Below, piece after piece: positions 34,436-42,719 of a stretch of 43,498 nucleotides of DNA. Origin of the DNA: DATDVH01 sp035290045. Lineage in GTDB: Bacteria; Patescibacteriota; Microgenomatia; UBA1406; HO2-37-13b. Both the position numbers and the translations under genes were made by a program. The stretch's first letter is position 1; each line of letters begins with the position of its first letter. The stretch spans positions 1-43,498 of the forward strand of contig DATDVH010000021.1 of NCBI GenBank assembly GCA_035290045.1, read 5' to 3'. The notes beneath the pieces were generated by a model that saw only the letters and a list, made by a program, of their open reading frames with translations, did no database searches and was not told where the DNA came from.

Positions 34436-36255
34436 TCCTCGATCCACTTCTTTACATCATTATACTGGAAAGTATTTATAATATCGTTCTTTTTTGCAAA
34501 GCCTCGGCGTGCGACTGATACACCCCATTTCATCCCATTCATCTGATCTGTTGCATGTGCATCGGTATTGATGACTAATTTTACACCTTTTTCAACAGCG
34601 CGTCTGACTAACAAATCAGGTAAATCAAGTCGGTGAGGCGACGCGTTAATTTCAATTGCTATATTTTTCTTTTGGCAATTATCAAAAATTATGTCCCAAT
34701 CCGCATCAATTTCTTCTCGCTTTTCTAACAGCCGAGTTGTTGGGTGCGCAAGTATTTTGACTTTTGGATATGTTATCGCATTAAGGATCCGAGTAGTCAT
34801 ATCATCATATGGCATGTCAAATCTGCTATGAATTGAAACGATCAACATATCAACATAGTCTAAAGCCGCATCAGGAAATGCAATACTTCCGTCAGGACGA
34901 ATATCTACTTCAAGACTGATGAAAAAATGTACACGTTCAATTTTATTACTCATATTTTTTTGAACAATGTACTCTTTTCTTCTTTTTAGAATAGCAACAA
35001 CTTCCAATTCTGAATGACGAGATATACTTGGATTATGATCTGCAAACGCCACATATTCATACTGAAGCGTGCTTGCCTTTTTCAAAATTTCCTCGTATGT
35101 GTTTTCCCCGAGATCATGCGATGGTTCAAGATCATACGACGAATGAATATGAAAATCACCCCTAATATCATACAATGTTACTAGCTTTGGCAACATTTTT
35201 TTTCCAGCCAACTCAATCTCATTTGTACCTTCGCGCAACTCAGGAGGAATATACTCTAATCCTAAAAAGGTATACAAATCTTCCTCATTACGAAACCGAA
35301 ACGTTTTTAGCTTCTTCCTATTTTTGACTTTTGACTTTGGACTTTTAATTTCTTTTATTCCATACTCTGACAACGAATATCCCAATCCTAAAGCATGTTC
35401 GCGCAATTTAATATTATGCTCTTTGCTTCCAGTAAAATACTGAAGCATGGTGCCAAAAGTTTTCATGTCTGCGATACGAAGGTCTATTTGTTCTCCAGAT
35501 GAAATAATGACAGATGCTTTTTTTTCGCCCGCGCCAATCACCGATACAACTTGAGGATATTGTATAAAATAATCAATAATAGTTTGAGAGCTGTTTTTGA
35601 CTTTTGACTTTTGACTTTTGACTTGTACTAGTATATCGATATCCCCAATACTACTTACTTTTCTTCTCAATGATCCTAATACGTCAACACGCTTCACTAA
35701 TTGGTGTTTATTCAAATAATCACGTACATCCTCTGCTTTCTGAATGACTGATGAAAGCAACATGCGGGGGTTTTTCTTCACATTTTTTTTGTAACGAATA
35801 ATCGCTTTATACATATCACTTTGTGATTTCTCACCAAAAGATTCAAGACCAGCTACTTTATTTTGTTCACATGCTCGCTGAAGCTCATCCACAGCAGACT
35901 GAGAATCCTCAAGTTGTAATGCCTTTGTCAATGCATAAGCTTTTTTAGGACCAATACCTGCAATACTCATCAAAGCAAACACTGATTGTGGGACAGAAGA
36001 AATGACCTTTGCACAATACGATGCCTCTCCTTTCTTAAAATAATCTTCAATATGAGACAGTATAGACTGACCAATACCATGGGTTGTATATAACGCATCC
36101 TTTTTCCAAAGGTTATATAACTCACTACTCATATGCTCAATAGTGTGGATAGTCCGTTCATATGCGATGATCTTAAAACGATTCTCACCTTTGAGTATAT
36201 ACGCCACAACTACTGAACGAAGCAATTGAACAAGTTCCTTATTCGTTACATTCAT
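34423..36255 (-). CDS. polX: PolX-type DNA polymerase/3'-5' exonuclease with PHP domain
   Basis: Family X polymerase fused to a PHP phosphoesterase, 610 residues from the ATG at 36255. Helix-hairpin-helix segments (IGQSILSHI, IAGIGPKKAYAL near 99-109), nucleotidyltransferase motif VLGSLRRKVSSIGDIDIL with Asp205 and Asp207, later QYFTGSKEHNIKLRE, then the PHP domain from GDFHIHSSYDLEPSHD near 370 to VINTDAHATDQM. It fills gaps in base-excision repair. A TTG five codons upstream is in frame, but TATAAT (36262-36267) lies between, so ATG 36255 would be leaderless and is preferred. Residues 211-221 and 302-313 are encoded by A-rich repeats. Confidence 0.95.
   Translation of the reverse strand: MNVTNKELVQLLRSVVVAYILKGENRFKIIAYERTIHTIEHMSSELYNLWKKDALYTTHGIGQSILSHIEDYFKKGEASYCAKVISSVPQSVFALMSIAGIGPKKAYALTKALQLEDSQSAVDELQRACEQNKVAGLESFGEKSQSDMYKAIIRYKKNVKKNPRMLLSSVIQKAEDVRDYLNKHQLVKRVDVLGSLRRKVSSIGDIDILVQVKSQKSKVKNSSQTIIDYFIQYPQVVSVIGAGEKKASVIISSGEQIDLRIADMKTFGTMLQYFTGSKEHNIKLREHALGLGYSLSEYGIKEIKSPKSKVKNRKKLKTFRFRNEEDLYTFLGLEYIPPELREGTNEIELAGKKMLPKLVTLYDIRGDFHIHSSYDLEPSHDLGENTYEEILKKASTLQYEYVAFADHNPSISRHSELEVVAILKRRKEYIVQKNMSNKIERVHFFISLEVDIRPDGSIAFPDAALDYVDMLIVSIHSRFDMPYDDMTTRILNAITYPKVKILAHPTTRLLEKREEIDADWDIIFDNCQKKNIAIEINASPHRLDLPDLLVRRAVEKGVKLVINTDAHATDQMNGMKWGVSVARRGFAKKNDIINTFQYNDVKKWIEEVKN
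35320..35351 (-). repeat. A-rich repeat in frame inside polX (copy 2)
   Basis: Minus strand GAAATTAAAAGTCCAAAGTC then AAAAGTCAAAAAT. Encodes IKSPKSKVKN, about 10 residues more than PolX homologues such as the Thermus enzyme show between YG and the next block. Confidence 0.65.
35593..35625 (-). repeat. A-rich repeat in frame inside polX (copy 1)
   Basis: Four tandem AAGTCAAA units on the minus strand. Encodes VKSQKSKVKN directly after the catalytic GDIDILV strand, in a surface loop of the polymerase fold. Confidence 0.65.
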
Positions 36256-36261
36256 ACATTG

Positions 36262-36267
36262 ATTATA
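36262..36267 (-). promoter_or_regulatory. -10 box of a likely leaderless polX promoter
   Basis: TATAAT on the minus strand ends 6 bases before the ATG at 36255. A weak -35 (TTACTG) lies 18 bases upstream. Transcription would begin at or next to the start codon. Confidence 0.5.
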
Positions 36268-36294
36268 CAAAAATGATATTTTGAACAGTAAGTA

Positions 36295-36323
36295 TTTGCA
36301 ATTTGTAAAAAATATGCTATAGT
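36295..36323 (+). promoter_or_regulatory. Promoter of tRNA-Asp / LysM gene
   Basis: TTTGCA (36295-36300), 17-base spacer, TATAGT (36318-36323). The expected start at about 36330 is just before the tRNA at 36333. Confidence 0.6.
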
Positions 36324-36332
36324 AAAAAAACT

Positions 36333-36406
36333 GGGGTCATAGCTCAATTGGTTAGAGCGCTTCCCTGTCACGGAAGAGGTTGCGGGTTCGAGTCCCGTTG
36401 ATCCCG
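36333..36406 (+). tRNA. tRNA-Asp(GUC)
   Basis: Acceptor GGGGTCA pairs with TGATCCC (36399-36405; one G:U). Anticodon stem CTTCC/GGAAG, loop CTGTCAC, anticodon GUC. T arm GCGGG-TTCGAGT-CCCGT. Discriminator G36406, an aspartate identity base. CCA not encoded. Confidence 0.97.
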
Positions 36407-36433
36407 CCGCTTAAAAAAAGGAGGTGATAGATT

Positions 36434-37030
36434 ATGGCAAAAACACAAACTGGAATCATTCAATATAAAGACCTTGTCATGCAAAAAATCAAATCGCATT
36501 ATCAATCTATAATCCTTGGCATTTTAGTTTTACTTGTTGCAGTGTCAGTCATCGCACGGCTTTCAACTTCACAAAAAAATAATACGGATCAATCTAAAAA
36601 AGATACACAAAATACTGTTGAAGAATCAGCGACATCCGAAGGAATTAAATCAAATAGTAAAGAATATACTGTCAAAAAGGGAGAAAATCTCTGGATGATA
36701 GCTCAAAAAAACTATGGATCAGGATATAACGCAGTAGATATAGCGAAGGTAAATAAACTAAAAAATCCCAATATCATTGAGATTGGTATGAAACTTATTC
36801 TTCCTGAGGTAAAAGCAAATACACCAACAACAGGCATCATCGCTGAAGCACAAACAGGAAAAGTAACCATCAGTGAAAAAGAATATAAAATAAAAGTTGG
36901 AGATACACTATGGAACATCGCCGTTCGAGCATACGGAGATGGATATCAGTGGATGAAGATCGCACAGGCAAACAAACTCACCAATCCTGATGTCATTCAC
37001 AAAGATAACATACTTTCTTTACCGCGTTGA
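36434..37030 (+). CDS. Membrane-anchored protein with two LysM domains
   Basis: 198 residues. A short cytoplasmic N-terminus and one membrane helix (about 25-43) are followed by a Ser/Thr/Asn/Lys-rich linker (44-75) and two LysM domains: 78-125 (YTVKKGENLWMIAQKNYG) and 151-198 (YKIKVGDTLWNIAVRAYG). LysM binds N-acetylglucosamine-containing glycans, usually peptidoglycan, so the protein probably tethers the membrane to the wall. No enzymatic domain. The strongest ribosome-binding site in the window, GGAGGTGAT, lies 8 bases before the ATG. It is between tRNA-Asp and tRNA-Gly on the same strand and is likely co-transcribed with both. Confidence 0.92.
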   Translation: MAKTQTGIIQYKDLVMQKIKSHYQSIILGILVLLVAVSVIARLSTSQKNNTDQSKKDTQNTVEESATSEGIKSNSKEYTVKKGENLWMIAQKNYGSGYNAVDIAKVNKLKNPNIIEIGMKLILPEVKANTPTTGIIAEAQTGKVTISEKEYKIKVGDTLWNIAVRAYGDGYQWMKIAQANKLTNPDVIHKDNILSLPR

Positions 37031-37052
37031 GATTGAACGTCAGTATTACAGA

Positions 37053-37124
37053 GCGATGGTAGTTCAACGGCAGAACGTCTCCTTCCCAAGGAGAAGGTTG
37101 AGGGTTCAATTCCCTTCCATCGCT
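37053..37124 (+). tRNA. tRNA-Gly(CCC)
   Basis: Acceptor GCGATGG pairs with CCATCGC (37117-37123). Anticodon stem TCTCC/GGAGA, loop TTCCCAA, anticodon CCC. T arm GAGGG-TTCAATT-CCCTT. Discriminator T37124, as usual for glycine. 22 bases after the LysM gene. Confidence 0.95.
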
Positions 37125-37177
37125 CAAGAATTTATTTTTTCTTAAGCTATCAAATCATAAAGCCCATGTATAAATTA

Positions 37178-39880
37178 TCATACATTATTGGCAAACAAAC
37201 TCTCTAACTCCGCAAAATTCCTTAACTTATTTTTCTCAAATTCTTCCTGTTTTATATAGAGCATTTTATATGAAATGCTTTTTTGCGCTTTGTTTATATC
37301 ATCACTCCACTGCTTTAATCTTTCAATTTTCAAAACATCGTTAATATCTTCTCGTCCTTTTGTTTCAATAATAAATATTTCCTTTTCAGAAACCTTCACG
37401 ATAAAATCAGGATAAAAATTGGATAGTATTCCTTCTGCATTTTTATAATCAATCTTAAAATTCACTGCAAGGTAATTTTTTGCAAATGAAATAATATCGT
37501 CGCACCGTTCCAAAAAAGTAGCAAAATCAAGTTCAAAATGATTATCACCTACTATCTTATTGAATATACTTTTTTTAGGATGAGCTATATATGGCTTATC
37601 TCTCAACACAATTGGACGTGTATCGCTGATTTTAAGATAGTTTATGATCTGCGCTTCTCCCCTATCACGTATAGTGAGATCATTTATCGCAGTCTTAAAG
37701 GTCTCCATGATTATACGCACCACTTCAAACTCAGAAAGATTTCGTAAAATGTTCGCATCTTCCAGATCAACAGATTTTTCAAAAGGATATTCCTTGATAA
37801 ACTCCTTCACCTTTCCATATAAAATATCATATCCGCCAACGAGACGAAGCTCATTTTTTATCGTTTGTGCAAAATAACCAATCGCCGAATGATAATTGCT
37901 GGAAGGTGAAGTATCCAAAACTGTTGCATGATGAATGGTTTTATCAGAACCTGCTTTATTTACAACATACTGAAAGATAATTTCACGTTTTTCTCTTTCT
38001 GAAAATTGTTGTATTGGCATTTTCTTTGTTTCAAATTGAGAAGGGCGCAGTTCTGAAAGATTTTTATATTCTCTATATACACGCGGCGATAGTATGGGAA
38101 GTTCAATATCAAGTTGTTCTATATCTTTTTTTTTATTTTCAAAATCAACCTCAACCACTAAAGGAGCTATTGGTTTGTATCCTTCGCCCATTTTTCTTCG
38201 CTCAAGTGCTACTCCCTCACTTTTTACAGATTCTACAAAATTCATAAACGCATCAGTGCCGACGACGCTGACATATTCTTCTATATCCTTTCCAAAATAC
38301 ATGCGCCGAAGTCCTCTCCCTAAGGTTTGTTCTGGCAAAATATTACTCTGTGCAGAGTAGGGACGAAGTCCCACAATCGTTGTCACATTTTTCACATCCC
38401 ACCCCTCCTTCAACATCAGCACAGATACAATAGCTTTATAGCGGCTATCCCATGAGTCAATACGATGCGCTTCTTTTCGTAATTTTTCAAGTTCCTCCTT
38501 TTTCTTTCCTGTTGATGCCTCATATATATCTCCATTATTTTTTGTGTGAATAATAAGCACAGCATTTTTCAACTTTGGATACCTGCTTTCAAGATAACTC
38601 GCCACATCATCGCAGTTTTTGGTGTCATCAGTCATCACAAAAAGAATTGCTTTATTCGTATGTTTATGCTCCTCATATACTTTCTCCCATTCTAAATAAC
38701 CAAGATTGATAAAGTCTCCATATCGCTCGGTAAATTTACTGCTCTTTTTCTCCTCAAGTCTGGCGTGGCTGGCAGAATCGGGAATAACCGGGTGTTTGAC
38801 TACATTCTGATAAATTGCCTCAACAAGAGGATAGTCTGCGACAGTCTGCACAAAAATAGAGCCGTCGTTATGTTTGGGCGTTGCTGTTACATCAATCTGA
38901 AGCGCAAGTTCTGATCCTTTTTGTTTGAGATTATTATGAATATCCTGTATAGACTGAAACCATGCAAGCCGTTCGTCGTGGATATGATGCGCTTCGTCAT
39001 TCAACACTACAAGTTCGTCAATATCGCGCACAATATCGCTTACCTGTATCTTTGATTCATGTGTCTTGCCTGTTGGTTTTTTTCCTAAAAAATAATCTGT
39101 AGTATTTTCATCGCTAAGATTTGGTTCTGTTTCTCGCCCACTATATACTCTATGAATATTCGTAAGGAAAATATTACCAGTTTTGCGAAACGATCCTACA
39201 TCATCTTGCAGGTGAACAGTGAGTTGAAAATCATCTTTCCAATTTTTACCTTCATAACCATTATCCGGAAGCACCGGATCTTGATAAAAGATTTTTAAGC
39301 CGTCAAAATCCGCACGAATGCGGTCAAGTACAATAATATTGGGAGTGATAATGAGAAAGTTGCGCGCCAATGTTGAATTACTCTCATAAAGTTTGTGAAA
39401 ATAGCACCATGCAAGGATGAGGCTTAATACTTTTGTCTTGCCGCTTCCCGTCGCCATCTTTATCACAAATCGCCGCCAATCCTCTGGGAACATGCCGGCA
39501 GAAACTGCGCTTGAACTATCAAATCGCATTAGATCGTACTTATCTTTCACGCCAACCACTTCGTACAGATAAATAACCGTTTCAACAGATTCCCTCTGAC
39601 CAAAATAATATTGAAATTGTGCGGTTGCTCCATCAGCTTTTGAAAGTAAATGTTCGTGATTGAACCACCAGTCAAGAAGCGCTTTACTCGTATCTGTGGC
39701 GCCTTCATATTTTTTATTCCTCCATTCTTGCACTCTTTTTCTCAAAATCGCAACAAGCGGAGGAAGAAGCTTTTCATATCCTTGACTACGCAATTCCTCA
39801 TCAGCCGGAAACCAGCGATATTCTGGATCAGCTATCTCGTATGGTGATTTTGGAAATTTAGGATGTAATGCCATAGACAA
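37178..39880 (-). CDS. Type III-like restriction subunit (helicase-nuclease)
   Basis: 900 residues, the usual size of Res proteins. Walker A MATGSGKT near 145, DEAH as VVLNDEAHHIHDE near 293, DVTATPKHNDG, and motif VI LPEQTLGRGLRRMYFG. The C-terminal PD-(D/E)XK nuclease is intact: YPDFIVKVSEKEIFIIETKG near 820-840. It should cut DNA after ATP-driven movement when cooperating with the methyltransferase at 40429-42513. Unlike the first module, it is separated from the upstream gene by 81 bases holding two hairpins, so it may have its own control. Little similarity to the other Res protein beyond motifs. Confidence 0.92.
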   Translation of the reverse strand: MSMALHPKFPKSPYEIADPEYRWFPADEELRSQGYEKLLPPLVAILRKRVQEWRNKKYEGATDTSKALLDWWFNHEHLLSKADGATAQFQYYFGQRESVETVIYLYEVVGVKDKYDLMRFDSSSAVSAGMFPEDWRRFVIKMATGSGKTKVLSLILAWCYFHKLYESNSTLARNFLIITPNIIVLDRIRADFDGLKIFYQDPVLPDNGYEGKNWKDDFQLTVHLQDDVGSFRKTGNIFLTNIHRVYSGRETEPNLSDENTTDYFLGKKPTGKTHESKIQVSDIVRDIDELVVLNDEAHHIHDERLAWFQSIQDIHNNLKQKGSELALQIDVTATPKHNDGSIFVQTVADYPLVEAIYQNVVKHPVIPDSASHARLEEKKSSKFTERYGDFINLGYLEWEKVYEEHKHTNKAILFVMTDDTKNCDDVASYLESRYPKLKNAVLIIHTKNNGDIYEASTGKKKEELEKLRKEAHRIDSWDSRYKAIVSVLMLKEGWDVKNVTTIVGLRPYSAQSNILPEQTLGRGLRRMYFGKDIEEYVSVVGTDAFMNFVESVKSEGVALERRKMGEGYKPIAPLVVEVDFENKKKDIEQLDIELPILSPRVYREYKNLSELRPSQFETKKMPIQQFSEREKREIIFQYVVNKAGSDKTIHHATVLDTSPSSNYHSAIGYFAQTIKNELRLVGGYDILYGKVKEFIKEYPFEKSVDLEDANILRNLSEFEVVRIIMETFKTAINDLTIRDRGEAQIINYLKISDTRPIVLRDKPYIAHPKKSIFNKIVGDNHFELDFATFLERCDDIISFAKNYLAVNFKIDYKNAEGILSNFYPDFIVKVSEKEIFIIETKGREDINDVLKIERLKQWSDDINKAQKSISYKMLYIKQEEFEKNKLRNFAELESLFANNV

Positions 39881-39906
39881 TTAAATTATTTCATGTCATT
39901 TTCTGA

Positions 39907-39958
39907 TTGATTTTTCAAAATCAAATGTATACAATATCTATTGATCGAAAGATCAATA
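39907..39958 (-). promoter_or_regulatory. Two perfect hairpins and possible promoter ahead of res
   Basis: TATTGATC/GATCAATA around GAAA (39939-39958) and TTGATTTT/AAAATCAA around TC (39907-39924). On the minus strand TTGATC, 17 bases, TGTATA could be a promoter running through the first hairpin. These may tune Res level relative to Mod. Confidence 0.4.
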
Positions 39959-39961
39959 ACT

Positions 39962-40432
39962 CTAGAGCTTGGGGACTCTTTCATCGTAATCCCTTTTGCT
40001 AATGCGCAAAATACTGCATAATATCAGTTTGAAATCATCAAATAACTTTTTAACCTCAATTATCAACTTATCCATTTGTTTGTCTGCTACTGAATCGACC
40101 ATATTGTGAACAATTTTTATTCTGTAATGGTTAATTTTCTTCAAAATTTCTATGAGTTCTTCTTTATAGTTAAAATTTACTCTTTTAAGAGTACTAATTT
40201 TTCCACCTAATGGCTGTTTAATAAATTTGTTTTCATCTATACTTAATGGAATTAGTTTTACTATAGATACTAAAAAATATTCCACAAGATTAAAATAAAG
40301 CAAAGATGAGGCTGTCCTGTTAGGTAAATTATTCCTTCCATACATTAAATCCGATAGGTGCATTATTCGTATAGCAGTATGATTTTTAAAAATATCTTTA
40401 TCTGATATTTCTTTATATTTTGTGATATTCAT
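39962..40432 (-). CDS. Small HEPN-like protein between mod and res
   Basis: 156 residues, predicted all-helical. The segment INHYRIKIVHNMVD contains Arg104 and His109, an R-x4-H spacing as in the catalytic helix of HEPN ribonucleases, preceded by a long amphipathic helix (87-101). This is a motif-level suggestion; no other family is recognised. HEPN proteins are known companions of restriction systems, where they act on RNA as a fallback when DNA restriction fails. Start overlaps the mod stop by 4 bases (ATGA), so it is coupled to mod rather than res. Confidence 0.6.
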   Translation of the reverse strand: MNITKYKEISDKDIFKNHTAIRIMHLSDLMYGRNNLPNRTASSLLYFNLVEYFLVSIVKLIPLSIDENKFIKQPLGGKISTLKRVNFNYKEELIEILKKINHYRIKIVHNMVDSVADKQMDKLIIEVKKLFDDFKLILCSILRISKRDYDERVPKL

Positions 40433-42513
40433 ATATTCACCTCAATAACTTTCATCGTATCATTCCCAAAAATATCAACCACTTTCACTGCTATTTTGCG
40501 CCTGCCTTTTTCACATTCATGAAAAATGCTTTTCAGTTCAAGACTGCGGTTTTTCTTGGTACGGAAAGATTGCCACTCATTTTCAAAAATATAGTCCCCA
40601 GTCCACATCTCTTTATACTTTCCATCGCCTTTTGGCACTTTGATGATCTCTTTTTTGCTCTCAAAGTCAAAATCCACTGCCCAATAATCTATCCAATCAG
40701 TCCATTTTTTAGTAAGCACTTCGCGGGAGACAATGCCGTTTTTATCTTTGATGACTTTTACGATTTGTCCGTTATCCACAGTTACTTTTGCGTAGCCGTT
40801 TTTTATCTCTGTAACTATATTGTCAATTTTATCTTGACTATAGTGGACTGAAAAATCAGTCAGTTCAATCGCTACCGATTTATTCGTGATATATGGCTTG
40901 ACTTCAATATACGCCACATCATGAAATACCACTTGGTTTTTCTCTATTGCGCGCTTATCAAAGACATCTTTCGGAATGTATTTGAGCAGAATATCAACAC
41001 CTTTTTCCTTGGCGCTGTCAAGAATATGAGGAAAAAGTCCCATCTCAAATTCAAACGCAAGTATATCAACCTTTGTGAAATGTTTTTCTCTACATTCACT
41101 TATCACTTCTTCTATGAAAAGTCGGGATGCGGGCAAGTTAATTGGTCCAACAATAACCACTCGCGAAGACTTTTTGCCATGCACCGTCTGAAAGCCAACT
41201 ATTTTTTCCGCTTGATACGCTTTGAGAATAAGCTCCACAAAATCGTTATTTTTCTGTGCTATTTGTTTTTCTTTTTCTTCATCTTGAAGCTCTTGATTTA
41301 CTCCGATATAATGCTCTACTTCGTATTTGCCAAGATTGAGTATCTCAAACGCGCGATAATCACTGCTTTCTTTCTTCATCTTTCTTTGGACTTCAATCAT
41401 GCGTTTCCGTATCGTATGAATAGCAAACTTGCCAAGGTCCGACCCGATCCATTTCCGACCAAGTTTCTCTGCGACTGCCAAAGTAGTGCCTGAGCCGCAG
41501 AAAAAATCAGCGACAATATCATTTTCATTTGATGATGCTTGAATAATCCGTTCAAGAAGCGCTTCTGGTTTTTGCGTTGGATAGCCAACTACTTCATTTC
41601 GTTGCCTGTCTGCTGTGTAAACGTCACTCCACCAATCCTCCAGTCTCTTTCCTTGTTCTTCTAGTTGGGCAACTCTTTCAGCCGAATCCTCCGATTCTTT
41701 ACCGAGAAACGCACCTCTGTTGTGTATACCTGATTTATGTTCAACTCTTGGGGTGTTAAAAATATTTGTCTCTCCTTTTGAGTAAAAGAATATCGAATCA
41801 TGTTTGCGAGTGAATGCACTGTTGTTCTTTCCCGGTCCGCTATAACACCACGCAATTTCATTTCTGAAATTATCTTTCCCAAAAACTTCACTCAAAACCA
41901 AACGCATATAACTATTTACCCGATAATCACAATGTACATAAATACTGCCATCGTCGGCGAGTAGATCACGCATCAGAGATAACCTTTCATAGATCATCGC
42001 GATAAAACTATCCGCGCCCTTGCCCCAGGTATCGCGATATGCCAACTCTTCCAAAACTGTTGGTTCTTTGGTGAAGGTCTCATCGCCGATTACAATATCC
42101 ATAGAAAAATCAGCTCCCACATCAAATGGAGGGTCTATGTAAATCAGCTTTATACCGCCCATTTTTTCTATCTCTTCACGAAGCGGTCCATTTTTCAGAC
42201 TTGAAAGGATCAGTTTGTTATCGCCCCAGATCAGTTTATTCGTCCAACCCTTCAACTGCCGGCCGCGCGTATCATAACTAAAAAGACCAAGTTGCGCATG
42301 TGAGTCTTCAACCTTTTCTGCTCGCGGTTCGTCAATATGCTCAATGGTCTGAAAGGGAAGCACGACCTTCGTCACTTCATGTGTCTTACCGTTCCATACA
42401 AGCTCCACTTCCTTCTTATCTTCAAAAAGAAGAAAACGATATTTGTCTGGTATCTCTTTCTCTGCATCAATTAGTTTTATAACATCTCGTTTTTCATTGT
42501 CAGAAAGTTTCAT
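40429..42513 (-). CDS. Type III-like adenine-N6 DNA methyltransferase (mod)
   Basis: 694 residues. Catalytic motif IDPPFDVGADF near 126-136 and the later S-adenosylmethionine motif DFFCGSGTTLAVAEKLGRKWIGSD near 335-358 give the beta-class order (motif IV before I). N-terminal part (1-110) has KLIWGDNKLILSSL before the catalytic motif. The C-terminal 250 residues are an additional domain of unknown fold. Together with the Res protein downstream it forms the second restriction-modification module. Promoter TTGACA-17-TATTAT upstream is the best in the window. Confidence 0.93.
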   Translation of the reverse strand: MKLSDNEKRDVIKLIDAEKEIPDKYRFLLFEDKKEVELVWNGKTHEVTKVVLPFQTIEHIDEPRAEKVEDSHAQLGLFSYDTRGRQLKGWTNKLIWGDNKLILSSLKNGPLREEIEKMGGIKLIYIDPPFDVGADFSMDIVIGDETFTKEPTVLEELAYRDTWGKGADSFIAMIYERLSLMRDLLADDGSIYVHCDYRVNSYMRLVLSEVFGKDNFRNEIAWCYSGPGKNNSAFTRKHDSIFFYSKGETNIFNTPRVEHKSGIHNRGAFLGKESEDSAERVAQLEEQGKRLEDWWSDVYTADRQRNEVVGYPTQKPEALLERIIQASSNENDIVADFFCGSGTTLAVAEKLGRKWIGSDLGKFAIHTIRKRMIEVQRKMKKESSDYRAFEILNLGKYEVEHYIGVNQELQDEEKEKQIAQKNNDFVELILKAYQAEKIVGFQTVHGKKSSRVVIVGPINLPASRLFIEEVISECREKHFTKVDILAFEFEMGLFPHILDSAKEKGVDILLKYIPKDVFDKRAIEKNQVVFHDVAYIEVKPYITNKSVAIELTDFSVHYSQDKIDNIVTEIKNGYAKVTVDNGQIVKVIKDKNGIVSREVLTKKWTDWIDYWAVDFDFESKKEIIKVPKGDGKYKEMWTGDYIFENEWQSFRTKKNRSLELKSIFHECEKGRRKIAVKVVDIFGNDTMKVIEVNI

Positions 42514-42543
42514 ACCGACCTTATTTTACCAAAAATGAACGAA

Positions 42544-42572
42544 ATAATAAAACCATGTATAAATCTTGTCAA
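42544..42572 (-). promoter_or_regulatory. Promoter of mod (second module)
   Basis: Minus-strand TTGACA (42567-42572), 17-base spacer, TATTAT (42544-42549): near-consensus. Leader to the ATG at 42513 is about 25 bases. Confidence 0.75.
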
Positions 42573-42579
42573 GTAGATA

Positions 42580-42600
42580 AATCTGTTGATGCAACAGATT
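42580..42600. promoter_or_regulatory. Perfect 9-bp palindrome, candidate operator
   Basis: AATCTGTTG-ATG-CAACAGATT lies 7 bases upstream of the mod -35 box, between the divergent mod and hairpin-RNA promoters. Confidence 0.5.
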
Positions 42601-42616
42601 ATTCCTTGTAGTTAAA

Positions 42617-42633
42617 ATACTAACTGTTAGTAT
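42617..42633. promoter_or_regulatory. Perfect 8-bp palindrome, candidate operator
   Basis: ATACTAAC-T-GTTAGTAT ends 5 bases before the TATAAT of the hairpin RNA, occupying the place of the -35 and spacer; a bound protein would block or activate that promoter. Confidence 0.5.
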
Positions 42634-42635
42634 TG

Positions 42636-42644
42636 TGTTATAAT
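42636..42644 (+). promoter_or_regulatory. Extended -10 promoter of hairpin RNA B
   Basis: TGTTATAAT, i.e. TGn joined to a perfect -10 box. No -35 match, which extended -10 promoters do not need. Confidence 0.55.
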
Positions 42645-42647
42645 GAT

Positions 42648-42719
42648 TTCACAAGTAAATCCTCAACCGTGGGGTTCCGGATGGTTCCTCGTAAACAGCG
42701 GTTGAGGTTTTGTTTTTTT
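42648..42719 (+). ncRNA. Small hairpin RNA B with strong terminator
   Basis: About 70 nt. Starts TTCACAAG; stem CCTCAACCG (42661-42669) pairs perfectly with CGGTTGAGG (42699-42707), followed by TTTTGTTTTTTT, a textbook terminator. The 29-base loop holds GGGTTCCG and the direct repeat GGTTCC-GGAT-GGTTCC. No reading frame. It shares the two octamers and their spacing with RNA A at 19980. The T run overlaps the stop of the convergent DUF3800 gene. Confidence 0.55.

Noticed and set aside
35320..35625. A CRISPR-like or tandem array in polX
   Set aside because: The repeats are 8-base AAGTCAAA units without unique spacers, lie in frame in a conserved gene, and match the dispersed A-rich repeat.
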